From Halarcobacter mediterraneus (lineage in GTDB: Bacteria > Campylobacterota > Campylobacteria > Campylobacterales > Arcobacteraceae), in NCBI RefSeq assembly GCF_004116625.1, contig NZ_NXIE01000005.1:186001-250000 (forward strand): a DNA stretch of 64,000 bases. Direction: 5' to 3'. Numbering within the stretch: position 1 is the stretch's first letter; each line of letters begins with the position of its first letter. A program made the translations under genes and the position numbers. Of this stretch, positions 20,566 to 29,790 are shown piece after piece. Below the pieces are notes generated by a model. It saw only the letters and a list, made by a program, of their open reading frames with translations, was not told where the DNA came from and made no database searches.

Positions 20566-21159
20566 TTAATAAAATAATTTATCTAAGTTTTTGAGAGATT
20601 TTTTATGAAATTGAAGATAACTAGAATCTTCTTCTCCTTTATAAACAAAAAAAGATGTGTTATTAATATTAAAAAGCAATTTAAAATCTTTTTTATTTAG
20701 TGTATTAAATTCAAAATGTGTTTGAATATATTTGTCTTGATATTCTTCGAATACTAAATTTTTAAAGGAATCTTTTTTTATTTCGTTATTTTGTATTAAA
20801 AAATCTTTTCCTTTATTAACTTGTGGACAAGAACTATCAATATATATAATATTGTCAATATTGGGACTTAAAGGATAAGTTCTACAAACAGTAGGTCGAT
20901 TCTCATAAATTGAACATTTATAATCATTCAAATAAGGACATTTGTCAATACCATTTGTTAGAAGTATTACTGGTTTTATAAAGTTTAATTCTTTCCCAAA
21001 AATAAAAAGTATAGGAAAGTTTTTATAAACATGTACAAATTCTTCTTTTAAAATTTGTGAAAATAAAGTTCCATAAATACCATGACAACAATTAGCATCA
21101 CAATCTTTGCAGTTTCCAAAAGTAAAGTTTAAGTTTTTAGTGGAGATAAAATCTTTCAT
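20566..21159 (-). CDS. YkgJ-family cysteine-cluster protein
   Basis: The 197-residue protein begins with a Cys cluster, CKDCDANCCHG (near residues 17-27), followed by CPYLNDYKCSIYENRPTVCRTYPLSP. This is the YkgJ/Fe-S-oxidoreductase-like pattern (zinc or iron-sulfur binding, PF03692 type). The biochemical role of the family is unsettled. The C-terminal half is poorly conserved in character. It is convergent with groEL and divergent from the inositol-phosphatase-like gene, with about 60 bp for both promoters. Confidence 0.85.
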   Translation of the reverse strand: MKDFISTKNLNFTFGNCKDCDANCCHGIYGTLFSQILKEEFVHVYKNFPILFIFGKELNFIKPVILLTNGIDKCPYLNDYKCSIYENRPTVCRTYPLSPNIDNIIYIDSSCPQVNKGKDFLIQNNEIKKDSFKNLVFEEYQDKYIQTHFEFNTLNKKDFKLLFNINNTSFFVYKGEEDSSYLQFHKKSLKNLDKLFY

Positions 21160-21220
21160 TAATTATAGTGTAACTAATTTTTGTTAAAATAGTTAGAAAA
21201 TAAAAAATGGATAAGTACTA

Positions 21221-21994
21221 ATGAAAGAAAAATTAAAAAAAATTATTATAGAAGCAGGAACAATCCTTAAAAAAGGATATTATTCTGAAAAAGAGGTAGA
21301 CTTTAAAGCAAAAAAAGATTTAGTAACAAAATATGATGTTGCAGTAGAGAATTTTCTAAAAGAAAGATTTACTGAAGAGTTTAAAGAGTTTAATATTATT
21401 GCAGAAGAATCTAATAATGAAAATATAGAATTTAATGACTCAATAATTATTGACCCTATTGATGGAACAACAAATTTTGTAAATCAAGTACCACATACTG
21501 CTATCTCAGTAGGAGTTTACAAAAATAAAAAATCATATATAGCAATAGTATATAATCCAATATTAGATGAACTATATGAAGCTGAAAGAGGTAAAGGTTC
21601 TTTTTTAAATGGTAAGAAAATAGAAGTATCTAAAGAAGATGATTTTCAAAAAGCACTAATTTCTACAGGTTTTCCCTACACAAGTGGAACAAATAAAGAA
21701 GATTTAGATGATGTTATCAAAAAAATTAATATAATTCTTCCAAAGTGTCAAGATATAAGAAGACTTGGTTCAGCAGCACTTGATTTATGTTATGTTGCAA
21801 GAGGAACATATGAAGCTTATTATGAAATGAATTTAAAAGCATGGGATGTAAGTGCTGGGATATTAATTCTAACTGAAGCAGGAGGTATGGTCTCTAATAT
21901 ATTTGAGAAAGAATATGATTTATTTAATGATAAATATATTGTGGCTACAAATACAAAACTACATAAGCAGCTAATAAACTTATTACAAAAATAA
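21221..21994 (+). CDS. suhB: Inositol monophosphatase family protein (SuhB-like)
   Basis: The 257-residue protein has the Mg2+-dependent phosphatase motifs: IAEESNN (first metal Glu), DPIDGTTNFVNQVPHTAIS, and WDVSAGILILTEAGG. Family members hydrolyse inositol phosphate, 3'-phosphoadenosine phosphate or histidinol phosphate; SuhB also acts in rRNA transcription complexes. The length and the motif spacing fit SuhB/IMPase rather than CysQ, but the substrate cannot be fixed from sequence. It precedes glmS. Confidence 0.88.
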   Translation: MKEKLKKIIIEAGTILKKGYYSEKEVDFKAKKDLVTKYDVAVENFLKERFTEEFKEFNIIAEESNNENIEFNDSIIIDPIDGTTNFVNQVPHTAISVGVYKNKKSYIAIVYNPILDELYEAERGKGSFLNGKKIEVSKEDDFQKALISTGFPYTSGTNKEDLDDVIKKINIILPKCQDIRRLGSAALDLCYVARGTYEAYYEMNLKAWDVSAGILILTEAGGMVSNIFEKEYDLFNDKYIVATNTKLHKQLINLLQK

Positions 21995-22056
21995 AGTAAG
22001 TTTTAGTACATTTACGGTAAAATAATTGATTTTAAAAAATTCAAGGTTTTATTTAT

Positions 22057-23859
22057 ATGTGTGGAATAGTTGGTTATATAGGAAAGCAAAACATCTCAAA
22101 ACTTTTATTAGATGGATTAAAAGAGTTAGAATACAGAGGATATGATTCTGCAGGAATTGCTCTTTTAAACTCTAAAAAAATTGATGTATTTAAGGCTTTA
22201 GGCAAGTTAACTAACTTAAAAGAAAAAATCCAAAAAGCAAGTTTATCAACTTATGATATTGGAATAGGTCATACAAGATGGGCAACACATGGGAAACCAA
22301 CAGAGTTAAATGCACATCCTCATTTAGGTGAGTATTCTTATGTTGTTCATAATGGAATAATTGAAAACTATAAAGAATTAAAAGATGAATTGATAGAAAA
22401 AGGTTTTAAATTTGTATCTCAAACTGATACTGAAGTTATTGTACACCTTTTCGAAAATTATTATAATTTATTAAATGATGAAGATCAAGCTTTTAAAGAG
22501 ACTATAAATAGACTCCAAGGTGCTTTTTCTATCTTACTCATTTCTAAAGCGAATACAAAAAAAATATTCTTTTTTAAAAATGGAAGTCCACTAATTGTAG
22601 CAAAAGGAAATGAAGAAGGTGAAGTTCTATTTGCTTCTTCAGATGCACCCTTAATTGGTTTAGCAAATGATGTTGTATATTTAGAAGATGGTGTTGGAGG
22701 AATTGCTACTGCAGAAAAAATTGAATTTTTTTCAGATAATTATTCGTGGAGTACACTTCCTTCTTCAAAGCAGTTTGCTCAAAAAGATGGCTTTAGATTT
22801 TTTATGGAAAAAGAAATTTATGAGCAAAGTAATGTTGTTAGTGACTGTATGCTTGGAAGACTTCAAGATGAAGAGATTTTATTTGAAGAACTTGATTCTT
22901 CTATTTTAAATGGAATAAAAGAAATAAATATTTGTGCATGTGGAACTTCATATCATGCAGGACTTACTGCTTCGTATCTTTTTGAAAGGCATTCAAAAAT
23001 TAGATGTAATGTAGTCATTGCAAGTGAATTTAGATATAAAGAGCCCCTTTTGAATAAAAATAGTCTATTTATTGTAATTTCTCAAAGTGGTGAAACAGCA
23101 GATACTCTTGAAGCTTTAAAAATGGCAAAAAATGCAGGTCTTAAAACTTTAGTTATATGTAATGTTGATAACTCTTCTATGACAAGACTTGCAGATAATA
23201 CAATTCTAACAAGAGCAGGAATAGAAAAAGGCGTTGCTTCAACAAAGGCTTTCTCTACTCAAACTGTAGTTTTATGGATGCTTTCTTTGTATTTTGCAAA
23301 ACAAAATGATAAAATTTCACAAGAAGTTTTACAAAAAGAATTACATGCTTTAAGAGAAGTTCCAAAATCACTTATTGTAAGTGATAAAATGCATGAGAAA
23401 ACAAGAAGATTATCAAAAAGATATCTTCATGGACATGGTTTTTTCTTTATAGGACGAGATGTCTTTTTCCCATTAGCCCTTGAAGGTGCTTTAAAATTAA
23501 AAGAAATTTCATATTTACATGCGGAAGGTTATCCAGCAGGTGAAATGAAACATGGTCCAATTGCATTAGCAGATCCTGAATTATTCACGATTGCTTTAAT
23601 GCCTGAAAATTTATTATATGACAAAATAAAATCTAATGTTGAAGAATTAAGTGCTAGAGACTCTACTATTTGTACAATCTCTCCACTTGAATTTGAACTT
23701 AGTGATGATTTTATAAAAACTCAAGAAGCTTCACATTATATGTTAGAGTTTTTTGAGATGTTAGTAGTATTGCAACTTCTATCAATGGAGATTTCAATAC
23801 GATTAGGAAATGATGTTGACATGCCAAGAAATTTGGCTAAGTCAGTAACTGTTGAATAA
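22057..23859 (+). CDS. glmS: Glutamine--fructose-6-phosphate aminotransferase
   Basis: The 600-residue GlmS makes glucosamine-6-phosphate, the entry to peptidoglycan and LPS amino sugars. The glutaminase half starts MCGIVGYIG with nucleophile Cys2 and contains GIGHTRWATHGKPT and HNGIIENY. Two SIS domains follow (CGTSYHAGLTASY, SQSGETADTLEALK, KGVASTKAFSTQ; GRDVFFPLALEGALKLKEI), with the end LAKSVTVE. No glmS ribozyme-like leader is visible; only about 60 bp separate it from the gene before it. Confidence 0.97.
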   Translation: MCGIVGYIGKQNISKLLLDGLKELEYRGYDSAGIALLNSKKIDVFKALGKLTNLKEKIQKASLSTYDIGIGHTRWATHGKPTELNAHPHLGEYSYVVHNGIIENYKELKDELIEKGFKFVSQTDTEVIVHLFENYYNLLNDEDQAFKETINRLQGAFSILLISKANTKKIFFFKNGSPLIVAKGNEEGEVLFASSDAPLIGLANDVVYLEDGVGGIATAEKIEFFSDNYSWSTLPSSKQFAQKDGFRFFMEKEIYEQSNVVSDCMLGRLQDEEILFEELDSSILNGIKEINICACGTSYHAGLTASYLFERHSKIRCNVVIASEFRYKEPLLNKNSLFIVISQSGETADTLEALKMAKNAGLKTLVICNVDNSSMTRLADNTILTRAGIEKGVASTKAFSTQTVVLWMLSLYFAKQNDKISQEVLQKELHALREVPKSLIVSDKMHEKTRRLSKRYLHGHGFFFIGRDVFFPLALEGALKLKEISYLHAEGYPAGEMKHGPIALADPELFTIALMPENLLYDKIKSNVEELSARDSTICTISPLEFELSDDFIKTQEASHYMLEFFEMLVVLQLLSMEISIRLGNDVDMPRNLAKSVTVE

Positions 23860-23918
23860 ATATTAATTTTTTATTTTTTTAGTGTAGTTTAAAGATAAAA
23901 GATAAGTATGGATTTGAT

Positions 23919-23970
23919 GGAAAACAAAAATGGAAAACAAGATAGGAAAACAAAAATGGAAAACAAAACA
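23919..23970 (+). repeat. 13-bp tandem repeat, four units, spanning the metK start
   Basis: Four adjacent 13-base units start at 23919, 23932, 23945 and 23958: GGAAAACAAAAAT, GGAAAACAAGATA, GGAAAACAAAAAT, GGAAAACAAAACA. The junctions create ATG codons at 23917, 23930 and 23956; those at 23917 and 23956 are in the metK frame and 23930 is not. Unit two ends in ATA and so gives an AGGA ribosome site for the last ATG. Confidence 0.9.
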
Positions 23971-25167
23971 AGCTACTTATTTACAAGTGAAGTTGTAAGC
24001 CCCGGACACCCAGACAAATGTGCAGATATAATTGCAGATACTATAGTTGATAAACTTATTATTGAAGACTCTAATAGTAGAGTTGCTTCTGAAGTTTTTG
24101 TAGCAGGTAAGCACGTTGTTATTGGAGGAGAGGTTAAATCGAAATGTCAACTTTCACAAAAAGAATATGAAACACTAGTTAAGGATGCTTTAGCAAAAAT
24201 TGGATATGACGGTAAGTCTGCTTTTACAAAAGAGCAATGCCTTCATCCAGATGATGTTCAAGTACAAGTATTATTAAATCAACAATCTCCTGATATTTCT
24301 CAGGGTGTTGATCAAGAAACAGGTGATATAGGAGCAGGTGATCAAGGAATTATGTTTGGTTTTGCTTCAGATGAAACATCTGATTTAATGCCTGCTGCTA
24401 TTACTTATGCAAGAATGCTTTGTGATAAAGTATATAATTATGCATTAAAACATAATCAAAAACTTGGAGTTGATATTAAAACTCAAGTTACTGTTGATTA
24501 TGGTACAAAAGAGAATTTTGAGAATTGTAAACCACAAAAAATTCATACAATTGTTGTTAGTGCACCTTCAGTAGAAGGAATGCCAATTGAAGAAGTAAGA
24601 GAGTTAATTCAAGGATTAATTGATGATACTGGATTACCAAAAGATATGTATAATAAGAATGAAACAATAATTCATATTAACCCAACAGGAAGATATGTTT
24701 CTCACTCTTCTTTACATGATTCAGGATTAACTGGAAGAAAACTTATTGTTGATTCTTTTGGTGGGTATTCACCAATTGGTGGTGGAGCACAATCATCAAA
24801 AGATTACACAAAAGTTGATAGAAGTGGACTTTATGCTGCTAGATGGATTGCAAAAAATATCGTAGCAGCAGGACTTGCTAAAAAAGCAATTGTTCAAATT
24901 TCATATGCAATTGGAGTTGCAAGACCAACTTCTGTTGCAGTAGATACAATGGGTACTTATACTAAATTTAATGATGATAAATTATCACAAATAGTAATGG
25001 ATGAATACTCATTAACACCAAGATGGATTACAGAAAAATTTGGTTTAGATAAACCAAGTGAAAAAACTTTCCTTTATGCTGATGTAGCTTCAAGAGGGCA
25101 GGTTGGACAAAGTGATTACCCTTGGGAAAAACTTGATGAAGTAGAAAAATTAAAAAATATAGAGTAG
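23956..25167 (+). CDS. metK: S-adenosylmethionine synthetase
   Basis: MetK joins methionine and ATP into S-adenosylmethionine. Signatures: FTSEVVSPGHPDKCADIIAD, GAGDQGIMFGFA, and GGGAQSSKDYTKVDRSGLYAAR. The in-frame ATG at 23908 would add 16 Lys/Asn-rich residues encoded by the tandem repeat, which the family lacks. ATG at 23956 gives 403 residues and is preceded by AGGA at eight bases, so it is the preferred start. The out-of-frame ATG at 23930 opens a 22-codon frame that ends inside metK. Confidence 0.95.
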   Translation: MENKTSYLFTSEVVSPGHPDKCADIIADTIVDKLIIEDSNSRVASEVFVAGKHVVIGGEVKSKCQLSQKEYETLVKDALAKIGYDGKSAFTKEQCLHPDDVQVQVLLNQQSPDISQGVDQETGDIGAGDQGIMFGFASDETSDLMPAAITYARMLCDKVYNYALKHNQKLGVDIKTQVTVDYGTKENFENCKPQKIHTIVVSAPSVEGMPIEEVRELIQGLIDDTGLPKDMYNKNETIIHINPTGRYVSHSSLHDSGLTGRKLIVDSFGGYSPIGGGAQSSKDYTKVDRSGLYAARWIAKNIVAAGLAKKAIVQISYAIGVARPTSVAVDTMGTYTKFNDDKLSQIVMDEYSLTPRWITEKFGLDKPSEKTFLYADVASRGQVGQSDYPWEKLDEVEKLKNIE

Positions 25168-25187
25168 TAATTTTAGAAGGATTTATA

Positions 25188-26057
25188 ATGGATTTAAAAA
25201 ATTTATTTAGTAAAATTTCATTTGATAATAAAGAGAAGGAACAACCAAGCAAAAAAGATGCCCCAACACACTGGATTAAATGTCCAGAGTGTTCATCTTT
25301 AATGTTTTTTAAAGAAGTAGAAAACCAAAATAATATATGTCCTAAGTGTAATTTTCATATGAGAATAGGAGCAAAAAGAAGAATTGAAATTTTATCTGAT
25401 GCAGATTCTTTTGTTGAGTATGATTCAGATTTAAAACCTATAGATCCTTTAAAATTTGTTGATAAAAAATCTTATAAAAAAAGACTTGATGAAGCACATA
25501 AAAAAACAGGAAGAACTTCTTCAGTTGTAAGTGGAGAATGTACTATAAATGATGTAGCTGTACAAATAGTAGTATTTGATTTTGCATTTATGGGAGGAAG
25601 TTTAGGTTCTGTTGAAGGTGAAAAAATTGTTAGGGCTGTAAATAGAGCAATAGAAAAACAACAAGGTTTAATAATTGTTTCTGCTTCAGGAGGTGCAAGA
25701 ATGCAAGAATCAACATTTGCTTTAATGCAAATGGCTAAAACTTCTGCAGCATTGAAAAAAATGGATCAAGAAAAACTTCCTTATATATCAGTATTAACTG
25801 ATCCAACAATGGGTGGTGTTTCTGCCTCATTTGCTTTTCTTGGTGATATAATTATGGCAGAGCCAGGAGCTTTAGTAGGTTTTGCAGGACAAAGAGTTAT
25901 TAAACAAACTATTGGTGCTGATTTACCAGAAGGTTTCCAAAGAGCTGAATTCTTATTAGAAAAAGGTTCTATTGATATGGTTGTTAATAGAAATGAAATG
26001 AAAAAAACATTATCTGATTTATTAACAATGTTTGATAAAACTTCTACTGCAAGTTAA
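25188..26057 (+). CDS. accD: Acetyl-CoA carboxylase carboxyltransferase subunit beta
   Basis: AccD is the beta half of the carboxyltransferase that makes malonyl-CoA for fatty acid synthesis. The N-terminal zinc ribbon is intact (IKCPECSSLMF and NICPKCNFHM), followed by the crotonase-like core with GAFV-equivalent FAFMGGSLGSVEGEK, SASGGARMQE and DPTMGGVSASFA. Length 289 is normal. A terminator lies directly after it, before rlmH. Confidence 0.96.
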   Translation: MDLKNLFSKISFDNKEKEQPSKKDAPTHWIKCPECSSLMFFKEVENQNNICPKCNFHMRIGAKRRIEILSDADSFVEYDSDLKPIDPLKFVDKKSYKKRLDEAHKKTGRTSSVVSGECTINDVAVQIVVFDFAFMGGSLGSVEGEKIVRAVNRAIEKQQGLIIVSASGGARMQESTFALMQMAKTSAALKKMDQEKLPYISVLTDPTMGGVSASFAFLGDIIMAEPGALVGFAGQRVIKQTIGADLPEGFQRAEFLLEKGSIDMVVNRNEMKKTLSDLLTMFDKTSTAS

Positions 26058-26066
26058 ATAAAACTT

Positions 26067-26092
26067 AGAACTGTTATTACAGTTCTTTCTTT
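26067..26092 (+). terminator. Intrinsic terminator after accD
   Basis: AGAACTGT (26067-26074), loop TATT, ACAGTTCT (26079-26086), followed by TTCTTTC. The 8-bp perfect stem ends four to ten bases before the rlmH ATG, so rlmH would need read-through or initiation within the hairpin region. Confidence 0.65.
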
Positions 26093-26095
26093 CAA

Positions 26096-26551
26096 ATGAA
26101 AATAAATATTTATGCAATTGTAAAACCTAGTAATGACGATTTTGATAAACTTAGTAAAGAGTTTATCAAAATGTGCTCAAAATTTGCAAAAGTTGAAGTT
26201 AATTGTATTTTTGATAAAAATATTTCAAAAGCTCAAAATATCTCTCAAATAGAAGCCCAAAAAGCATATTCTCAAGCTTTTGAGAAGTATATGACAGGTT
26301 ATTGTATTGCCTTAGATGTTTTAGGAAAAAAAGTGGATAGTTTCCAATTCTCAGAAATGATTTCAAACAATAATGAAATAAACTTTTTTATAGGTGGGGC
26401 ATATGGTTTTGAAAGAAACTTTTTAAATAAATGCCATAAAATAATAAGCTTAAGTGATTTAACTATGGCTCATAAAGTAGTAACACTTGTTTTGTTAGAA
26501 CAAATTTTTAGAGGCCTTGCAATTAAGAATAACCATCCATATCATAAATAA
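26096..26551 (+). CDS. rlmH: 23S rRNA pseudouridine-1915 N3-methyltransferase RlmH
   Basis: This SPOUT-class methyltransferase modifies pseudouridine 1915 in helix 69 of 23S rRNA. The 151-residue protein shows the RlmH elements: an N-terminal strand (KINIYAIVKPS), CIALDVLGKKVDSFQFSEM, the SAM-binding FFIGGAYGFE and SLSDLTMAHKVVTLVLLEQIFRGLAI near the C-terminus, ending NNHPYHK. No clear ribosome site is visible before the ATG. Confidence 0.95.
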   Translation: MKINIYAIVKPSNDDFDKLSKEFIKMCSKFAKVEVNCIFDKNISKAQNISQIEAQKAYSQAFEKYMTGYCIALDVLGKKVDSFQFSEMISNNNEINFFIGGAYGFERNFLNKCHKIISLSDLTMAHKVVTLVLLEQIFRGLAIKNNHPYHK

Positions 26552-26601
26552 TTTATAATATTTTGAGTATAATTGCAAAATTTTTTAAATAAGGTTATAA
26601 T

Positions 26602-26955
26602 ATGGCTAATACAAAACAAATAGAAGAGTTAAAACAGATTCTATTAGAAAGAAAAGAATTAATTACAAAAAACATCCAAGGAAGTAGGGATAGTATTGAT
26701 TCTTTAAAAAACTCTGAATGTAATGATGAATATGATTATGCCGAAGTTTCAAGTGATAGTTTCAAAGAAGGAATAATTGCTAATCAACAAATAAGTGAGT
26801 TAAAAGAGATTGAAGAAGCCTTAAAAAGAATACAAAAAGGTACTTACGGTATTTGTGAAATGTGTGATGAATCAATCGCAATAGGAAGACTTAGAGCTAA
26901 ACCATTCGCAAAGTTTTGTACACCTTGTAGAGAAATTCACGAACAAGAAAAATAA
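26602..26955 (+). CDS. DksA/TraR-type RNA polymerase-binding zinc finger protein
   Basis: The 117-residue protein has the DksA layout: an N-terminal coiled coil (EELKQILLERKELITKNI...; ISELKEIEEALKRIQKGTYG) and a four-Cys zinc finger, CEMCDESI ... CTPCREIHEQ. DksA proteins enter the RNA polymerase secondary channel and work with ppGpp in the stringent response. It is shorter than E. coli DksA (151), as is usual in Campylobacterota. The tip residues normally read DXXDXA; here NDEYDYAE is the equivalent, so the acidic tip is kept. Confidence 0.9.
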   Translation: MANTKQIEELKQILLERKELITKNIQGSRDSIDSLKNSECNDEYDYAEVSSDSFKEGIIANQQISELKEIEEALKRIQKGTYGICEMCDESIAIGRLRAKPFAKFCTPCREIHEQEK

Positions 26956-26966
26956 AAGGATTTTAT

Positions 26967-27980
26967 GTGGGACTTAAAAAATATATTGGATTTTCATTAC
27001 TATTGATTATAGCTATAAGTTTATATGTATATAGTGTAGAAAGCGGAAGTTATGAAATAACAATTCTAGATTATACAATGCAATTACCAACTGTTTTATG
27101 GATAATTATTCCAGTTGCATTATTGTTCTTTTTTTCAGTCTTACATTTAATATTTTATGGTTCATTAAATTTTTTTAAAACTAGAGGTTTTATTAAAGAT
27201 GAAGAAAATATAGTAGAATTAATAAAAGCTTCATTATTAGAAAAAGAAGAAAAGAAAAAGTTTAAAACTCAAGCTTTTAAAAATCTAGCATCAATTTTAA
27301 GACAATTGAAGTTTGATACAAAAGATACTACTTTTACATCAAAAGATGAAGAGTTAAATAATATTGTTTCATTAATTAAGGATATAAAAGATGGAAAATA
27401 TGTAACAGATAAAAATTTTAGACTTGATGAAAAATCTTCTTTAGGAAAGAAAAATCTAATAAATAAAGTAAACGAACAAATTGATTTTGCAGTAGATATA
27501 TTAAAAAAACAAGAACAATATGATAAAGAAGTTGTTAAAGCAGCTTTTTTTAATGTTCTAGAAAATAAAAGTATGACAACAGTTAAAAAAGTATATACAA
27601 ATGTTGAACTTACTAAAGATATGGCATTAAAACTATTTCTAAAAGATGTTGATAATACTGACTTTGGATTAACAAAAGAAGAAATTCTTAAAATAACAAA
27701 AGAACTTAACTACACAAAAGAAGAGTTCATTACTTTAGCTAAATTATATAAAAATACATTAAACCCAGATAAGTTGTTAGATCTTTTTGAAACTTTATCA
27801 AATGAAAATGAAGAAGCGGCAGGTGCTTATTTCTATGTATTACTTGAATTAGAAATGATTGAAAATTTAAATGATTTATTAGCTGGTTACAAAGATGATG
27901 AGTTTAAAGCTTATAGAGCATTACTAGACTTGAAACAAGCTGGAAAACATTACTCTATTGATGATATAACTACAATATAA
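26967..27980 (+). CDS. Membrane-anchored protein of unknown function
   Basis: The 337-residue protein is not recognised beyond being of a type found in this bacterial group. Two membrane segments lie near residues 6-24 and 44-67; the remaining 270 residues are cytoplasmic, acidic and mainly helical (KEEKKKFKTQAFKNLASIL; ELNYTKEEFITLAKLYKN), possibly helical repeats. GTG at 26967 is the start, with AAAAGGA upstream; an overlapping ATG one frame away opens nothing. It lies between dksA-like and dusB with 3-bp and 11-bp gaps, so it is part of that operon. Confidence 0.75.
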   Translation: MGLKKYIGFSLLLIIAISLYVYSVESGSYEITILDYTMQLPTVLWIIIPVALLFFFSVLHLIFYGSLNFFKTRGFIKDEENIVELIKASLLEKEEKKKFKTQAFKNLASILRQLKFDTKDTTFTSKDEELNNIVSLIKDIKDGKYVTDKNFRLDEKSSLGKKNLINKVNEQIDFAVDILKKQEQYDKEVVKAAFFNVLENKSMTTVKKVYTNVELTKDMALKLFLKDVDNTDFGLTKEEILKITKELNYTKEEFITLAKLYKNTLNPDKLLDLFETLSNENEEAAGAYFYVLLELEMIENLNDLLAGYKDDEFKAYRALLDLKQAGKHYSIDDITTI

Positions 27981-27983
27981 TCT

Positions 27984-28916
27984 ATGAAAAATAAAATTGA
28001 CTTTAGCCAGCCTTTGATTGTGCTGGCGCCATTAGCAGGATATACAGATTTACCTTTTCGTTCAGTTGTTAAAAAATTTGGTGCAGATGTAACTATTTCT
28101 GAAATGATTTCTTCAAATGCACTTGTTTATAAATCAGAAAAAACAAGAAAGATGATTGAAAAATCTCCTGATGAAGACCCTTATATTGTTCAAATAGCAG
28201 GAAATAAACCTGAATTAGTAAGAGATGCTGTGCAAATACTTAATGATATTGAAGGCATTGATGGTATTGATTTAAATTGTGGTTGTCCGGCACCTAAAGT
28301 TTTTAACCATGGTTCAGGTTCTAATCTTTTAGGAGATTTGAAAAAACTAGAAGAAATTTTAGGAACTGTAAAAAAATACTCAAAAAAACAATATACTACA
28401 GCAAAAGTTAGATTAGGAGTAGATACTAAAATTCCTGTAGAAATAGGTAAAGCAGTTGAAGCCTGTGGAGTAGATTTTGTATCTGTTCATGGAAGAACGC
28501 GAGCTGGAAAATATAAAGCACCAGTTGATTATGATGCCATTAAACTTATGAAAGAAGCTATTTCTATCCCAGTAATTGCAAATGGGGATATAAAAGACTA
28601 TGACAAGGCACAAGAAGTATTGAAATATACCAATGCAGATGGTGTTATGATAGGTCGTGGTGCAATTGGTAAACCTTGGATTTTTTATCAATTAAAACAT
28701 AATGTTGAAGATATTAATCAAGATAAAAAAAGAGAGATAATATTAGAACACTTTGATGCAGTTATAGATTTTCATGGAATCCATGGAGCTATAATGTTTA
28801 GAAAACTCCTTCATTCTTATTCAAAGGGATATCAAGGTGCAGCAGAGTTTAGAGATATAATAAATAGAGTTGATGATCAAAAAGTCATGCGTGATATGAT
28901 AGAAAACTTTTTTTAA
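27984..28916 (+). CDS. dusB: tRNA-dihydrouridine synthase
   Basis: This FMN enzyme reduces uridines in the tRNA D-loop. Motifs: APLAGYTDLPFRSVVKKFGAD, GIDLNCGCPAPKVFNHGSGSNLL with the catalytic Cys, VSVHGRTRAGKYKAP and IANGDIKDYD then ADGVMIGRGAIGKPWIF. The length of 310 and the motif wording fit the DusB group best. It follows the membrane protein gene by 3 bp. Confidence 0.93.
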   Translation: MKNKIDFSQPLIVLAPLAGYTDLPFRSVVKKFGADVTISEMISSNALVYKSEKTRKMIEKSPDEDPYIVQIAGNKPELVRDAVQILNDIEGIDGIDLNCGCPAPKVFNHGSGSNLLGDLKKLEEILGTVKKYSKKQYTTAKVRLGVDTKIPVEIGKAVEACGVDFVSVHGRTRAGKYKAPVDYDAIKLMKEAISIPVIANGDIKDYDKAQEVLKYTNADGVMIGRGAIGKPWIFYQLKHNVEDINQDKKREIILEHFDAVIDFHGIHGAIMFRKLLHSYSKGYQGAAEFRDIINRVDDQKVMRDMIENFF

Positions 28917-28964
28917 AATCAATTTAGTTAAAATAATCATATTTTATAAATTCAAGGAAAATTA

Positions 28965-29774
28965 TTGACAGATTACTATTATGAGTTAACCATAGAACCT
29001 AAAGACAAATATGAATTATTTCTTGATTTAACATTATCTTTAACAAATGAAGCATTAGAAGAATTTGATGGTAAAATTATTGCAAGAAGTGAAGAAGATT
29101 TATCACATATTGAAGATGGTATAAAAAAATTTGCTGATGGAATAAATATACCTTGTGAAATAACTTTAGAGAAAAAAGAAAATATTGATTGGATAAAACA
29201 ATATCAAGAATCTGTAAAATCAGTTGAAGTAGGTAAATTCTTTATAAGGCCATCATGGGAAGAAAAAAAAGAAGATAAAATTGATATAATTATAGACCCT
29301 GCTTTATCTTTTGGTTCAGGACATCATGAAACAACATCTAGTTGTCTGGAAGCTATAAGTAAATATATAAAAGAAAATGATAAAGTTTTAGATGTAGGCA
29401 CTGGAAGTGGAATTTTAGCTATAGCAGCTTCAAAAATTGGAGCAGATGTAGATATTTGTGATACAGATGAAGTTTGTATAAAAGATACAAAATCAAATTT
29501 TGAATTAAATAATACAAGTTTTAATAAATCTTGGGTAGGTTCAACGAATAATGCACAAAAAAACTGCTATGATGTAGTTATAGCAAATATTGTTGCTGAT
29601 GTTCTAATTTTTATTCATAATGATTTAAAAAAATGCTTAAAGGATGATGGTATACTAGTTGTATCAGGTATCTTAGATAAACATATAGATAAAGTTTTAA
29701 GAAAATTTGAAGATTTAGAACAGCTTGAACTTATTCATAAAAATGAATGGGTAAGTGTAGTTTTTAAAAAATAA
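28965..29774 (+). CDS. prmA: Ribosomal protein L11 methyltransferase
   Basis: PrmA trimethylates ribosomal protein L11. The 269-residue protein shows IDPALSFGSGHHETTSSCLEA, the SAM motif VLDVGTGSGILAIAASKIGA, and the NPPF-type active loop as VIANIVADVL. The TTG start follows AAGGAAAA. In H. pylori, prmA and ftsH are also adjacent (from memory), so the order prmA-ftsH seen here is the group's conserved one. Confidence 0.94.
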   Translation: MTDYYYELTIEPKDKYELFLDLTLSLTNEALEEFDGKIIARSEEDLSHIEDGIKKFADGINIPCEITLEKKENIDWIKQYQESVKSVEVGKFFIRPSWEEKKEDKIDIIIDPALSFGSGHHETTSSCLEAISKYIKENDKVLDVGTGSGILAIAASKIGADVDICDTDEVCIKDTKSNFELNNTSFNKSWVGSTNNAQKNCYDVVIANIVADVLIFIHNDLKKCLKDDGILVVSGILDKHIDKVLRKFEDLEQLELIHKNEWVSVVFKK

Positions 29775-29790
29775 ATAGGAGTTAATGTAA

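Noticed and set aside
23908-23955. Longer metK start at 23908
   Set aside because: The added 16 residues come from the tandem repeat and have no counterpart in the family. The ATG at 23956 has a better-placed AGGA.
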